NCBI RefSeq assembly: GCF_000384215.1 | Contig: NZ_KB913032.1 | Span: 1,575,021-1,639,020 of the forward strand | Origin: Amycolatopsis alba DSM 44262 | GTDB lineage: Bacteria; Actinomycetota; Actinomycetes; Mycobacteriales; Pseudonocardiaceae | Direction: 5' to 3' | Length of the DNA stretch: 64,000 nt | Shown here: piece by piece, positions 44,577-53,303 of the stretch | Numbering within the stretch: the first letter of the stretch is position 1 | How the letters are laid out: each line of letters opens with the position of its first letter | The notes under the pieces: model-generated | Database searches by the model: none | What the model was told of the DNA's origin: nothing | The model's input: the letters and a program-made list of their open reading frames with translations, nothing else | Translations under genes and position numbers: made by a program

Positions 44577-45596
44577 ATGCAGTACCGCACCTTGGGCAGG
44601 ACCGGCGTGCAGGTCAGCACCCTCGCGCTCGGCGCGATGAACTTCGGCGCGATCGGGCGCACGACCCAGGACGAGGCCACCGCCATCGTCGACGCCGCGC
44701 TGGCGGGCGGGATCAACTTCATCGACACCGCCGACATGTACAGCGCCGGCGAGTCGGAGAAGATGGTCGGCAAGGCCATCGCCGGTCGCCGCGAAGACAT
44801 CGTGCTGGCCACGAAGGCGACCCTGCCGATGGGCGTCGAGCGCAACCATCAGGGCGCTTCACGCCGCTGGCTGGTCACCGAACTGGACAACAGCCTGCGC
44901 CGCCTCGGGGTCGATCACGTCGACCTCTACCAGATCCACCGCTGGGATCCGAAGACCAGCGACGAGGAGACGCTCTCGGCGCTGACCGATCTTCAGCGCG
45001 AGGGGAAGATCCGCTACTTCGGCTCGTCGACCTTCCCCGCGTACCGGATCGTGCAGGCACAGTGGGCCGCCCGCGAACACCGCCTTGGCCGGTATGTCAC
45101 CGAGCAGCCCGGCTACTCGATCCTGCAGCGCGGCAGCGAAACGCATGTGCTGCCGGTGACCGAGGAATACGGGATGGGCGTGCTGGTCTGGAGCCCGCTG
45201 GCGTCCGGCTGGCTGTCCGGTGCGATCCGGGAAGGCCGCGAGATCAGCACGCATCGTTCGGCGGTCCTGCCGCAGCGTTTCGATCTGACCCGGCCCGGCA
45301 ACCGGGCCCGGCTCGAAGCCGTCGAGCGGCTGGCGAAGGTCGCCGACCAGGCGGGACTGAGCCTGATCCAGCTCGCGCTCGGCTTCGTCGTCGCGCATCC
45401 GGGCGTGACGAGCGCGATCATCGGACCCCGCACCCTGACGCATCTGGAGTCGCAGCTCGCCGCCGCGGACACGGTGCTTTCGGCGGACATCCTGGACGCG
45501 ATCGACGAGATCGTCGCCCCCGGCACCGATCTCGCCCCGGAGGAGAAGAACGACACCCCGCCCGCCCTGCTCGACGCGTCACTGCGACGCCGCTGA
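44577..45596 (+). CDS. Aldo/keto reductase
   Basis: NADPH-dependent reductase of the AKR11/AKR13-like group, 339 residues. ATG 44577 is chosen because GGAGGA is eight bases upstream. The catalytic tetrad is visible: Asp and Tyr in FIDTADMYSAG, Lys in LATKATLP, His in YQIHRWDP. NADPH-binding IIGPRTLTHLESQLAA follows. It is controlled by the divergent TetR protein and probably detoxifies a carbonyl compound. It ends three bases from the convergent coxD stop. Confidence 0.92.
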   Translation: MQYRTLGRTGVQVSTLALGAMNFGAIGRTTQDEATAIVDAALAGGINFIDTADMYSAGESEKMVGKAIAGRREDIVLATKATLPMGVERNHQGASRRWLVTELDNSLRRLGVDHVDLYQIHRWDPKTSDEETLSALTDLQREGKIRYFGSSTFPAYRIVQAQWAAREHRLGRYVTEQPGYSILQRGSETHVLPVTEEYGMGVLVWSPLASGWLSGAIREGREISTHRSAVLPQRFDLTRPGNRARLEAVERLAKVADQAGLSLIQLALGFVVAHPGVTSAIIGPRTLTHLESQLAAADTVLSADILDAIDEIVAPGTDLAPEEKNDTPPALLDASLRRR

Positions 45597-45599
45597 CGT

Positions 45600-46472
45600 T
45601 CAGGCGAGCAGTTTGTCCAGTTTGGCGCGGACCCTGTCGAGGTCCTCGCTGTACTTGAGCACCGAGCCGAGCGTCCGCGCGCCGGCCGCGGCGTCCAATG
45701 CGGACATTCCCAAGGCGAGCAGGGCCTGAGCCCAGTCCAGGGATTCCGCCACCCCTGGCGGCTTCAGCAGCTCCATCGCCCGGAGCCGGTGCACCGCCGT
45801 CGCGACCTGCGCCGCGAGCTCTTCGCCCAGGTCCGGGATCTTGCGGCGCAGGATCTCGATCTCGCGGCCGAGGTCCGGGTGTTCGAGCCAGTGGTAGAGA
45901 CAGCGGCGCTTCAGCGCGTCGTGCACCTCCCGCGTCCGGTTGGAGGTGAGCACCACGAGCGGCGGATGTTCGGCGCGCACCTCGCCGAACTCGGGGATCG
46001 TCACCGCGTTCTCGTCGAGGAGTTGCAGCAGGAAGGCTTCGAACTCGTCGTCGGCGCGGTCGATCTCGTCGACCAGCAGCACACACGGCGCTGTCTGCAA
46101 GGCCTTCAGCAGCGGCCGGGAAAGCAGGAAACGTTCGGTGTAGAGGGACTGTTCCGCGGTCTCGACGTCGAGACCGCCGTCACCGGCGGCTTCGAGCGCC
46201 CGCAGATGCAGCAATTGGCGGGGGAAGTCCCATTCGTACAGTGCCTGTGCCGCGTCGATTCCCTCGTGGCATTGGAGCCGGATGAGCGGCAGGCCGAGCG
46301 CTTCGGCCAGTCCCAAGGCGAGCGAGGTCTTTCCGGTGCCCGGTTCGCCCTCGCAGAACAGCGGGCGGCCGAGCCGGAGAGCGAGGAACCCCGCCGTGGC
46401 GATGCCGTCGTCGGCGAGATAGCCGACCGATTCGAGGGCTTCGGCCAGTTTCTCCGGAGATTCGACGGTCAC
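45600..46472 (-). CDS. MoxR/CoxD-like AAA+ ATPase
   Basis: AAA+ chaperone of the CoxD type, which works with CoxE to insert sulfur and metal into Mo-hydroxylases. GTG 46472 (VTVESPEKLAEALES) gives 290 residues. Walker A GEPGTGKTSLA is near residue 40, Walker B CVLLVDEIDRADDE near 130, sensor VVLTSNRTRE, and arginine-finger region LKRRCLYHW. It is downstream of mocA at the end of the pca transcript, about 4 kb from coxE. Confidence 0.92.
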   Translation of the reverse strand: MTVESPEKLAEALESVGYLADDGIATAGFLALRLGRPLFCEGEPGTGKTSLALGLAEALGLPLIRLQCHEGIDAAQALYEWDFPRQLLHLRALEAAGDGGLDVETAEQSLYTERFLLSRPLLKALQTAPCVLLVDEIDRADDEFEAFLLQLLDENAVTIPEFGEVRAEHPPLVVLTSNRTREVHDALKRRCLYHWLEHPDLGREIEILRRKIPDLGEELAAQVATAVHRLRAMELLKPPGVAESLDWAQALLALGMSALDAAAGARTLGSVLKYSEDLDRVRAKLDKLLA

Positions 46473-46503
46473 GTCCCGATCGTAAGCCCCGGCGGGCCGG
46501 AGA

Positions 46504-47073
46504 TCAGCCTGGAAGATCCTCGCGGCGGTCCACGTCGTGTCCGGTGCCGAGGTCGCCGCATTCGACGAGGCGCAGGTCCTGACGCCCTCTGAGCCAGTCC
46601 CGCGCACCCTTGTCCCCGGACGCGCCCGCCACGATCTCCGGCCACCAGCGGCGGCCGAGCACGACGGGATGGCCGGGGACGCCGTCGTAGGCGGCGCGCG
46701 CGACGGTGTTCTCGCCTGCCCCGGCCGCGACCCGGCGCACCACTTCGGCGCCGACGCCGGGCAGATCCACGAGGTGCACGACGGCGGCTTCGACACCGGT
46801 CGGCTCCAAGGCTCTCAGCCCCGCGCGCAGGGACGCGCCCATGCCGGACTCCCAGTCTTCGGCGACGACGGCGCACTCGGGTTCGGGCAGAAGGGCGCGG
46901 ACTTCGTCGGCCGACGCACCCAGCACCACCCGGACCGGCGCGCAGCCTGCGTCGGTGAGCACTCGCAGCGCCCGGACGACGAACGGCTCGCCGTCGAGGA
47001 CGGCCAGTGCCTTCGGCCCGCCGAACCGGCGCCCGGCCCCGGCCGCGAGCAGCAGCCCGGCGACCTCAGCCAT
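46504..47073 (-). CDS. mocA: Molybdenum cofactor cytidylyltransferase-like protein
   Basis: Nucleotidyltransferase of the MobA/MocA type, expected to make the cytosine-dinucleotide form of Mo cofactor used by CoxL-type enzymes. ATG 47073 gives 189 residues; it overlaps pcaR by eight bases. The nucleotide-binding start is AGLLLAAGAGRRFGGPKAL, with GMGASLRAGL and HLVDLPGVG following. Its position beside coxD supports a role in hydroxylase maturation. Confidence 0.88.
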   Translation of the reverse strand: MAEVAGLLLAAGAGRRFGGPKALAVLDGEPFVVRALRVLTDAGCAPVRVVLGASADEVRALLPEPECAVVAEDWESGMGASLRAGLRALEPTGVEAAVVHLVDLPGVGAEVVRRVAAGAGENTVARAAYDGVPGHPVVLGRRWWPEIVAGASGDKGARDWLRGRQDLRLVECGDLGTGHDVDRREDLPG

Positions 47074-47887
47074 GCCTCGCCTTCGTGTTTCCGGCCCTGG
47101 CCGGCGGTGCCGAGGCCAGGTCGGTCTCGATGGCGCGTGCGGCCGCGAGCAGCGACGGCAGCAGTTCACGCTCGACCGATTCCGGCGTCGTGCGGCTGGC
47201 GTGGGTGGAGAGGTTGACCGCGGCCACGACCTTGCCGCGCCGGTCCCGGATCGGGGCGGCGATCGAACGGAGACCCTCTTCGAGTTCCTGGTCGACCATC
47301 GCGTAGCCCTGCCGGTACACCCGCTCCAGCTCGGCGATGAGGTCTTTCTGCCTGGTCAGCGTGTACGCGGTCAGCTTCTCGAGCTTGGCCGCGTCGAAGT
47401 AGCCGTGCAGGTCTTCGCCTTCGAGGTCGGCCAGCAGCACATGTCCCATCGACGTCGCGTGGGCCGGGAACCGGGTGCCGACGTTGATGCTGACGGTCAT
47501 GATCCGTGAAACGGCCACCCGCGCGACGTACACGATGTCCAGGCCTTCGAGCACCGAGACCGAACTCGACTCGTGCACGTCGGCGGACAGCCGTTCGAGA
47601 TGCGGCTGGGCGACCTCCGGCAGCGACAGGCTCGACAGGTATGAGTAGCCGAGTTCGAGGACCCGTGCGGTGAGCGAGAAGTACTTGCCGTCCGTGCGCA
47701 CATATCCCAGGTCGACGAGGGTGAGCAGGAACCGGCGGGCGGCCGCCCTGGTCAGCCCGGTGGACCGGGCGACGTCGCTCAGCGTGAGTTCCGCCGCCTC
47801 CGCGTTGAACGCCTTGATCACCGCCAGCCCGCGCTCCAGCGACTGGACATGGTGCGCTCCGCGCTCGGTCACCTCGCCTTCGTCCAT
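47066..47887 (-). CDS. pcaR: IclR-family regulator of protocatechuate catabolism
   Basis: IclR-type regulator of 273 residues at the end of the pca genes, as is usual for pcaR. The helix-turn-helix is LTLSDVARSTGLTRAAARRF. The effector domain contains GTRFPAHATSMGHVLLA and EEGLRSIAAPIRDRRGKVVAAVN, both typical of the PcaR/PobR branch. ATG 47887 is the start. It likely responds to protocatechuate or beta-ketoadipate and acts at the pcaI upstream region. Confidence 0.9.
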   Translation of the reverse strand: MDEGEVTERGAHHVQSLERGLAVIKAFNAEAAELTLSDVARSTGLTRAAARRFLLTLVDLGYVRTDGKYFSLTARVLELGYSYLSSLSLPEVAQPHLERLSADVHESSSVSVLEGLDIVYVARVAVSRIMTVSINVGTRFPAHATSMGHVLLADLEGEDLHGYFDAAKLEKLTAYTLTRQKDLIAELERVYRQGYAMVDQELEEGLRSIAAPIRDRRGKVVAAVNLSTHASRTTPESVERELLPSLLAAARAIETDLASAPPARAGNTKARHG

Positions 47888-47896
47888 GGAAGAACC

Positions 47897-48301
47897 CTAA
47901 CCGCCCTCCTTCTCCTGAGCCGCAGGCTCACCTAGTTCGGCCAGCACCCGCTGGGCTACGGCGAACGCCGCGTTGGCGGCCGGGGCACCCGCGTAGACGG
48001 CGGTGTGCAGCAGCACCTCCGAGATCTCCTGCGCGCTGAGTCCATTGTGGACCGCGGCCCGGACGTGCATCGCGAGCTCGTCGTGGGCATGCAGCGCGGT
48101 GAGCGCGGCCAGCGTGACGCAACTTCGGGTCTTGCGGTCGAGCCCGTCACGCGACCAGACCGAGCCCCACGCACCACGGGTGATGTAGTCCTGGAACGGG
48201 CGGCTGAACTCGGTGGTGCGCGCCACCGCCCGATCGACGTGCGCGTCCCCGAGGACCTCGCGGCGCACCCGCATGCCGGTCTCGTAAGGGTCTTCGCTCA
48301 T
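47897..48301 (-). CDS. pcaC: 4-carboxymuconolactone decarboxylase
   Basis: Decarboxylates gamma-carboxymuconolactone to beta-ketoadipate enol-lactone. ATG 48301 overlaps the pcaD stop (ATGA) and gives 134 residues, the normal stand-alone length. It begins MSEDPYETGMRVRREVLGDA. Family motifs are WGSVWSRDGLDRKTRSCVTLA and NGLSAQEISEVLLHTAVYAG. In many actinobacteria pcaC is fused to pcaD as pcaL; here they are separate but overlapping genes. Confidence 0.95.
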   Translation of the reverse strand: MSEDPYETGMRVRREVLGDAHVDRAVARTTEFSRPFQDYITRGAWGSVWSRDGLDRKTRSCVTLAALTALHAHDELAMHVRAAVHNGLSAQEISEVLLHTAVYAGAPAANAAFAVAQRVLAELGEPAAQEKEGG

Positions 48302-49077
48302 CGAGCCACCTCCAGGTGTTCGAGGATCAGCGCGGTGAACCGCTCCGGCTGTTCGTAACTTCCCAGGTGCGCGGCGCCTTCGACGACTTCGAGCCGCGCG
48401 TCCGGGATGCCGCCCGCGATCACCTCGGCGTGTTCGACCGGGGTGGCCGGATCCTCGGCACCGGCGATGACCAGGGTCCGCGCCGTGATCTTGGGCAGGT
48501 CGTCGACGAGGTCCATCCGCTCGATGGCCTGGCAGGACGCCGCGTATCCCTCGGCGGGGACGTTCGCGATCATCTCGCGCAGGAACTCGGCCCGCTCGGG
48601 ATGCGCGGCGACGTGGCCAGGGGTGAGCCAGCGGCCGACCCCGGCCTCGGCGACCGAGCCGGTGCCGTTCTCCCGGACCGTCTTCGCCCTGTCCGCCCAC
48701 ATTCCCGGCGGCCCGAGTTTCGCGGACGTGCAGCACAGCACGAGACTCCCGATCCGGTCCGGCGCGTTCACGCCGAGCCACATCCCGGTCATCCCGCCGA
48801 GCGAAAGCCCGACGACGTGGGCGCTGGCGACGCCGTGCTCGTCGAGCAGCGCGAGCAGGTCACCGCCGAGATCCTCGATCGCATACGGCCCCGGCGGGAC
48901 CGGGGACGCGCCATGCCCGCGGGTGTCGTAGCGGATCACCCGGAAACCCTTTTCCACCAAGGGTTTCACCTGCGGATCCCACATGCGGTGGTCACTGCCG
49001 AGCGATCCGCTGAACACCACGGCAGGGCCGTCCGCGGGCCCTTCCGCGACGCTGTACACCTTGACCGGCCCGGACAT
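48298..49077 (-). CDS. pcaD: 3-oxoadipate enol-lactonase
   Basis: Alpha/beta hydrolase that opens beta-ketoadipate enol-lactone. ATG 49077 (MSGPVKVYSVAEGP) has AGG six bases upstream and gives 259 residues; ATG 49092, overlapping pcaG, is an alternative. The nucleophile is in VVGLSLGGMTG, the acid in AGAEDPATP and the histidine in GAAHLGSYEQP. It lies 7 bases after pcaG. Confidence 0.94.
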   Translation of the reverse strand: MSGPVKVYSVAEGPADGPAVVFSGSLGSDHRMWDPQVKPLVEKGFRVIRYDTRGHGASPVPPGPYAIEDLGGDLLALLDEHGVASAHVVGLSLGGMTGMWLGVNAPDRIGSLVLCCTSAKLGPPGMWADRAKTVRENGTGSVAEAGVGRWLTPGHVAAHPERAEFLREMIANVPAEGYAASCQAIERMDLVDDLPKITARTLVIAGAEDPATPVEHAEVIAGGIPDARLEVVEGAAHLGSYEQPERFTALILEHLEVAR

Positions 49078-49084
49078 CGAAAAC

Positions 49085-49633
49085 CTAGACATCGAAAAAC
49101 ACCGTCTCCCCCTCGCCCTGCAGCCGGACGTCGAACCGGTAGCCCTCACCGGTCTTCGTGGCGATCAAGGTGCCCCGGCGGGATTCCGGGACCGAGGCCA
49201 GCACCGGATCCTCGGAGTTGTCGTTGTCCTCGAAGTAGATCCGGGTGACGACGCGATGCAGGAGACCGCGGGCGAGCACCGAGACGTCGATATGCGGCGC
49301 CTGTGTGCTGCCCGCCGGACCGGGCAGCGAGCCGGGCATGATCGTCCTGATCTCGTAGTGGCCGCCGGGGTCGGTCGGGCAGCGCCCGAAGCCCCGGAAC
49401 CCGCTCGCGACGGCTCCGCGCGGGTCGTCGGGGTGATCGAACCGGCCGTCGGCGTCGGCCTGCCAGGTCTCGATCATCGCGTCCGGGACGGGGTCGCCCG
49501 CGCCGTCGAAGACCCGGCCGTGGATACGGATCGCGGCCGGTTCACCCGCGGGGACGACGTCCGGCCCGTCCGGCCAGGGCAGGCCGATGGACAGGTACGG
49601 GCCGACGGTCTGGGAAGGCGTCGTCTCCGGCAT
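49085..49633 (-). CDS. pcaG: Protocatechuate 3,4-dioxygenase alpha subunit
   Basis: Structural subunit of the intradiol dioxygenase that cleaves protocatechuate. ATG 49633 overlaps the pcaH stop by one base (TGATG); the product is 182 residues. It begins MPETTPSQTVGPYLSIGL. The intradiol-fold motifs are DAMIETWQADADGRF and HYEIRTIMPG. As in other alpha subunits, the iron ligands are not conserved; those are in PcaH. Confidence 0.96.
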   Translation of the reverse strand: MPETTPSQTVGPYLSIGLPWPDGPDVVPAGEPAAIRIHGRVFDGAGDPVPDAMIETWQADADGRFDHPDDPRGAVASGFRGFGRCPTDPGGHYEIRTIMPGSLPGPAGSTQAPHIDVSVLARGLLHRVVTRIYFEDNDNSEDPVLASVPESRRGTLIATKTGEGYRFDVRLQGEGETVFFDV

Positions 49634-50367
49634 CAGTGCTCGTCCTCCTCGTCTTCGAAGACCGACGCTTCGCGGCCGCGGACGACGATGTCGAACTGGA
49701 AGGCCAGCGCCCACTCGGCTTCGGTGCGGTCCAGGTCGAACCGCGCGATCATCCGCTGCCGTGCCTTCTCGTCCGGGATGGAGTTGAAGATCGGGTCCTG
49801 CGAGAACAGCGGGTCTTCCGGGAAGTACATCTGGGTGACCAGCCGCTGGGTGAAGGCGCTGCCGAAGACGGAGAAGTGGATGTGCGCCGGCCGCCAGGCG
49901 TTGTCGTGGTTCTTCCACGGGTACGCGCCGGGTTTGATGGTGGTGAAGGTGTAGCGGCCTTCACCGTCGGTCAGTGTCCGGCCCGCGCCGTCGAAGTTGG
50001 GGTCGATCGGCGACGGCCAGCGGTCGCCGGTGTGCCGGTACCGGCCGCCCGCGTTCGCCTGCCAGACCTCCACGAGCGAGTCCCGGATCGGCCGCCCGTC
50101 ACCGTCGAGCAGCCGTCCGGTGACGATGATCCGCTGTCCTTGTGGCTCACCGGGGTGTCCCTTGGTGAGGTCGTTGTCGAACTCGCCGATCCGTCCCGGC
50201 CCCAGTGCGGGCCCGGTGACCTCGGTCAGCAGATGCGGGAGCACGATCAGTGGTTCCTGAGGGTGCCTCAGCGCCGTCGACCGGTAACCGGCGTGGTCGA
50301 GCGGCGGATGCGTGCCCTCCGGATCGCGCCGGTAGCGCGGGAGCCTCAGTTCTGCGGGTGCGGACAT
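49633..50367 (-). CDS. pcaH: Protocatechuate 3,4-dioxygenase beta subunit
   Basis: Catalytic, non-haem Fe(III) subunit of protocatechuate 3,4-dioxygenase, 244 residues. The iron ligands are visible: Tyr in GGRYRHTGDRWP, Tyr in KPGAYPWKNH, and both His in RPAHIHFSVFG. ATG 50367 follows AGGGAAC and lies 28 bases after the pcaF stop. The N-terminal segment LPRYRRDPEGTHPPLD is typical of PcaH. Confidence 0.97.
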   Translation of the reverse strand: MSAPAELRLPRYRRDPEGTHPPLDHAGYRSTALRHPQEPLIVLPHLLTEVTGPALGPGRIGEFDNDLTKGHPGEPQGQRIIVTGRLLDGDGRPIRDSLVEVWQANAGGRYRHTGDRWPSPIDPNFDGAGRTLTDGEGRYTFTTIKPGAYPWKNHDNAWRPAHIHFSVFGSAFTQRLVTQMYFPEDPLFSQDPIFNSIPDEKARQRMIARFDLDRTEAEWALAFQFDIVVRGREASVFEDEEDEH

Positions 50368-50395
50368 GCTGTTCCCTCCAGCGCGAGTCAGTGGG

Positions 50396-51574
50396 TCACC
50401 GGGCTTCGAGGACGACGGCCAGCCCCTGGCCGACGCCGATGCAGATGGCCGCCAGCCCCCACCGGCCACCGGTGCGGCGCAAGTGGTGGGCCAGGGTGCC
50501 GAGGATCCGGCCGCCGGAGGCACCCAGCGGATGCCCGATCGCGATCGCGCCGCCGTTCACGTTGACGATCTCCGGGTCGAGCTTCGACCAGTCGCGCAGG
50601 CAGGCCAGCGACTGCGCGGCGAAGGCCTCGTTCAGTTCGACCGCCGCCAGGTCTTCCCAGCCGATCCCGGCCCGTTCCAGGGCGATCTCGGCCGCGCGGA
50701 CCGGGCCGATGCCGAAGACGTCGGGGTCGACGCCCGCCGCGCCCCGGCCGGCGATCCGGGCCAGCGGAGCCTTGCCGAGCCGCTTCCCCGCCGCCTCGTC
50801 ACCGAGCAGCAGCGCGGAAGCGCCGTCGTTGAGCGGCGACGCGTTCGCGGCCGTGACCGTCCCTTGTGGACGGAAGACGGGCTTGAGCTTCGCGAGTTTC
50901 TCCTGGCTGGAGTCCGGCCGGATGCCTTCGTCACGAGTGAGTTCGACGCCCTCGACGGGGACGACGTGATCGTCGTAGAACCCCTCGTCCCAGGCGCGGG
51001 CGGCGTTGACGTGACTGCGGACGGCGAACGCGTCCTGTTCGTCGCGGCCGATGCCGTAGCGCTCGGCGAGCAGCTCGGTGGACTCACCGAGCGAGACCGT
51101 CCACTGCTCGGGCATCTTCGGGTTGACCATGCGCCAGCCCAGCGCGGTGGAATGCAGCGTCTGGTTGCCCGCGGGGAAGGCCTTCTCCGGCTTCTGCATG
51201 ACCAGCGGTGAGCGGCTCATCGACTCGACCCCGCCGGCGACGGCGAGCGAAGCGTCGCCGACCTGCACCGACCGGCTCGCCTGCATGACCGCGTCGAGGC
51301 CGGAGCCGCACAGCCGGTTGACCGTGGCACCGGGCACGGTCGTCGGCCAGCCCGCCAGCAGCGCCGCCATCCGCGCGACGTTGCGGTTGTCCTCGCCCGC
51401 GCCGTTGGCGTCGCCGAGCACGACCTCGTCCACGGTGGCCGGGTCGAGGTCGTTGCGCTCGGCCAGCGACCGCAGCACGGTGGCGGCGAGGTCGTCCGGG
51501 CGGACCCCGGACAGGGCGCCGCCGTACTTGCCGAACGGGGTACGGATGGCGTCGAACAGGAAGACGTCGGTCAT
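50396..51574 (-). CDS. pcaF: 3-oxoadipyl-CoA thiolase
   Basis: Splits beta-ketoadipyl-CoA to succinyl-CoA and acetyl-CoA. ATG 51574 overlaps the pcaJ stop (ATGA); the product is 392 residues. The nucleophile is in VNRLCGSGLDAV, and the catalytic His is in NGGAIAIGHPLGASGG. The second catalytic cysteine reads AICIGVGQG, where most thiolases have CxGGG; this Gly-to-Val change is worth noting. Its place between pcaIJ and pcaHG fixes the function. Confidence 0.94.
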   Translation of the reverse strand: MTDVFLFDAIRTPFGKYGGALSGVRPDDLAATVLRSLAERNDLDPATVDEVVLGDANGAGEDNRNVARMAALLAGWPTTVPGATVNRLCGSGLDAVMQASRSVQVGDASLAVAGGVESMSRSPLVMQKPEKAFPAGNQTLHSTALGWRMVNPKMPEQWTVSLGESTELLAERYGIGRDEQDAFAVRSHVNAARAWDEGFYDDHVVPVEGVELTRDEGIRPDSSQEKLAKLKPVFRPQGTVTAANASPLNDGASALLLGDEAAGKRLGKAPLARIAGRGAAGVDPDVFGIGPVRAAEIALERAGIGWEDLAAVELNEAFAAQSLACLRDWSKLDPEIVNVNGGAIAIGHPLGASGGRILGTLAHHLRRTGGRWGLAAICIGVGQGLAVVLEAR

Positions 51575-52326
51575 GCGCTCGCCCTTTTGAGGTCTCGGAG
51601 GATGCGGAGTTCTGCCTCGGTCGGCGCCGGGGTGGTCGCCAGGTCGCCGGACACCTTCAGTTTCCACCCGGTCGCCTCGACGACCTGATCCACCTCGACC
51701 CCTGGGTGCAGTTCGGTGAGCGTGAGCTCGGCGGTCTCGGGGTCGGGCCGCATCAGTCCGAGGTCGGTGACCACCAGCGTCGGCCCGGCGCCGGGGAGGC
51801 CGAGGCGCTCGCGGTCGCCCTTGCCGGAGCCGTGGCCGAACGAGGTCACGAAGTCGACCTTCTCGACGAACGTGCGGGTGCTCTGCCGGAGCACCACGAA
51901 CACCTCGCGGCAGGACGCGGCGATCTCCGGCGCCCCGCCCGCTCCGGGGAGGCGCACCTTGGGGTTGGCGTAGTCGGGGCCGATGACGGTGGTGTTGATG
52001 TTGCCGAACTTGTCCAGCTGGGCGGCGCCGAGGAAACCGACGTCGATCCGGCCGGGCTGGAGCCAGTAGTTGAAGACCTCGGGCACGCTGACCACGGCGT
52101 CCGCCGTGTCGGCGAGTTCGCCGTCGCCGATGGACAACGGGAGCCTGGTCGGTTTGGCGCCGAGGCAGCCGGATTCGTAGATCAGCGTGAGATCCGGCGC
52201 GTGCCCGCGACGGGCCAGGTTCGCGGCCGTGCTGGGCAGGCCGATACCCACGAAACAGGACATCCCGTCGCCGAGCGCGCGGGCGGCGGCGACGCTCATC
52301 ATCTCGTCGGAGGTGTAGCCGGTCAT
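51571..52326 (-). CDS. pcaJ: 3-oxoadipate CoA-transferase subunit B
   Basis: Beta subunit of succinyl-CoA:3-ketoadipate CoA-transferase, 251 residues. ATG 52326 overlaps the pcaI stop (ATGA). The active-site glutamate is in LIYESGCLGAK near residue 52. Other motifs are VGIGLPSTAANLARRG and FGNINTTVIG. Cotranscribed with pcaI. Confidence 0.94.
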   Translation of the reverse strand: MTGYTSDEMMSVAAARALGDGMSCFVGIGLPSTAANLARRGHAPDLTLIYESGCLGAKPTRLPLSIGDGELADTADAVVSVPEVFNYWLQPGRIDVGFLGAAQLDKFGNINTTVIGPDYANPKVRLPGAGGAPEIAASCREVFVVLRQSTRTFVEKVDFVTSFGHGSGKGDRERLGLPGAGPTLVVTDLGLMRPDPETAELTLTELHPGVEVDQVVEATGWKLKVSGDLATTPAPTEAELRILRDLKRASA

Positions 52327-53132
52327 GCCTTCACTCCCGTCAGCTCGTCGAGCCAGCGGGTGAAACTCTCCCTGTCCCGGCCGATCACGTCCCATGCCTG
52401 GTAGGCGTCGTTGTCCCGTTCGTAGTAACCCGCCGCGTACGACGGCCTCGCGCCGCCGGGAACCTCGGCGACGGCGGTGACCGCCCACGAGGGCAGCACG
52501 ATCGCGCCCGGCCGGGGCTCCAGTTCGTCCACGACCTCCTCGACGGTGACCAGCGAACGCTTCGCCGCCAGCACCGCCTCCTTCTGCACGCCGGTGATAC
52601 CCCAGATCTGGACGTTGCCGGACCTGTCGGCGCGCTGGGCGTGCACGATCGTCACGTCCGGGTTGAGGGCGGGGACGGCGGCGAGCCGCTCACCGGTGAA
52701 GGGGCAGGTGATGGGCTTGATCGTGTCCGTCTGCGCGGGCAAATCGGTGCCGGTGTAGCCCCGCAGGACGGCGAACGGCAGCCCCGAGGCGCCTGCGACG
52801 TACCGATTCGCCATGCCCGCGTGACTGTGTTCCTCTATTTCCAAGGGCACCGGCCACGAATGCTGGACCGCGTCACGAAAACGGTGCAGCGAGCCGACAC
52901 CGGGATTGCCGCCCCACGAGAAGATCAGCTTGCGCGCGCAGCCCGCGCCGATGAGCTGGTCGTAGACGATGTCCGGGGTCATGCGGACCAGTGTCAGGCC
53001 GGTGCGTCGCTGACGGATGATCTCGTGGCCGGCGGCTACGGGAATGAGGTGCGTGAAGCCCTCGAGCGCGACCGTGTCCCCGTCACGCACCAGCCGCGCC
53101 ACGGCCTCCTTCAACGACAGTAGCTCTGCCAT
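52323..53132 (-). CDS. pcaI: 3-oxoadipate CoA-transferase subunit A
   Basis: Alpha subunit of the CoA-transferase and first gene of the pca operon; 269 residues. ATG 53132 (MAELLSLKEAVARL) follows GGAGTGGGG; the longer GTG reading lacks support. It has the motifs VALEGFTHLIPVAAGHE and FSWGGNPGVGSLHRFRDAV. The upstream 171 bp are shared with a divergent gene and hold a candidate PcaR site. Confidence 0.93.
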   Translation of the reverse strand: MAELLSLKEAVARLVRDGDTVALEGFTHLIPVAAGHEIIRQRRTGLTLVRMTPDIVYDQLIGAGCARKLIFSWGGNPGVGSLHRFRDAVQHSWPVPLEIEEHSHAGMANRYVAGASGLPFAVLRGYTGTDLPAQTDTIKPITCPFTGERLAAVPALNPDVTIVHAQRADRSGNVQIWGITGVQKEAVLAAKRSLVTVEEVVDELEPRPGAIVLPSWAVTAVAEVPGGARPSYAAGYYERDNDAYQAWDVIGRDRESFTRWLDELTGVKA

Positions 53133-53165
53133 CCCCACTCCCGGACTGTTCGGATCGCGCACACT

Positions 53166-53182
53166 TGTTCTTCAGACGAACA
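53166..53182. promoter_or_regulatory. Candidate PcaR (IclR) site before pcaI
   Basis: TGTTC (53166-53170) and GAACA (53178-53182) form an inverted repeat with a 7-base centre, 34 bases before pcaI. IclR regulators of aromatic pathways bind similar GTTC/GAAC palindromes. Confidence 0.5.
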
Positions 53183-53237
53183 TAGCACAAGAGCTCCGGT
53201 TGTGGCACCCGCGACGAGAAGGCAGGTCCCGCCAATG

Positions 53238-53266
53238 TTGACAGTGCGCACATCGAGTTCTAGCCT
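53238..53266 (+). promoter_or_regulatory. Sigma-70-type promoter of the decarboxylase-like gene
   Basis: TTGACA (53238-53243) and TAGCCT (53261-53266) are 17 bp apart, 38 bases before the ATG. GCGCACAT and GCACACAT repeats surround it. Confidence 0.6.
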
Positions 53267-53303
53267 CCCAATGTAAGCACTGCACACATTCAGGAGGTCT
53301 CCG

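Noticed and set aside
47897..48781. 294-residue reading including pcaC
   Set aside because: The upstream two thirds is antisense-like frame within pcaD; ATG 48301 gives the normal 134-residue PcaC.
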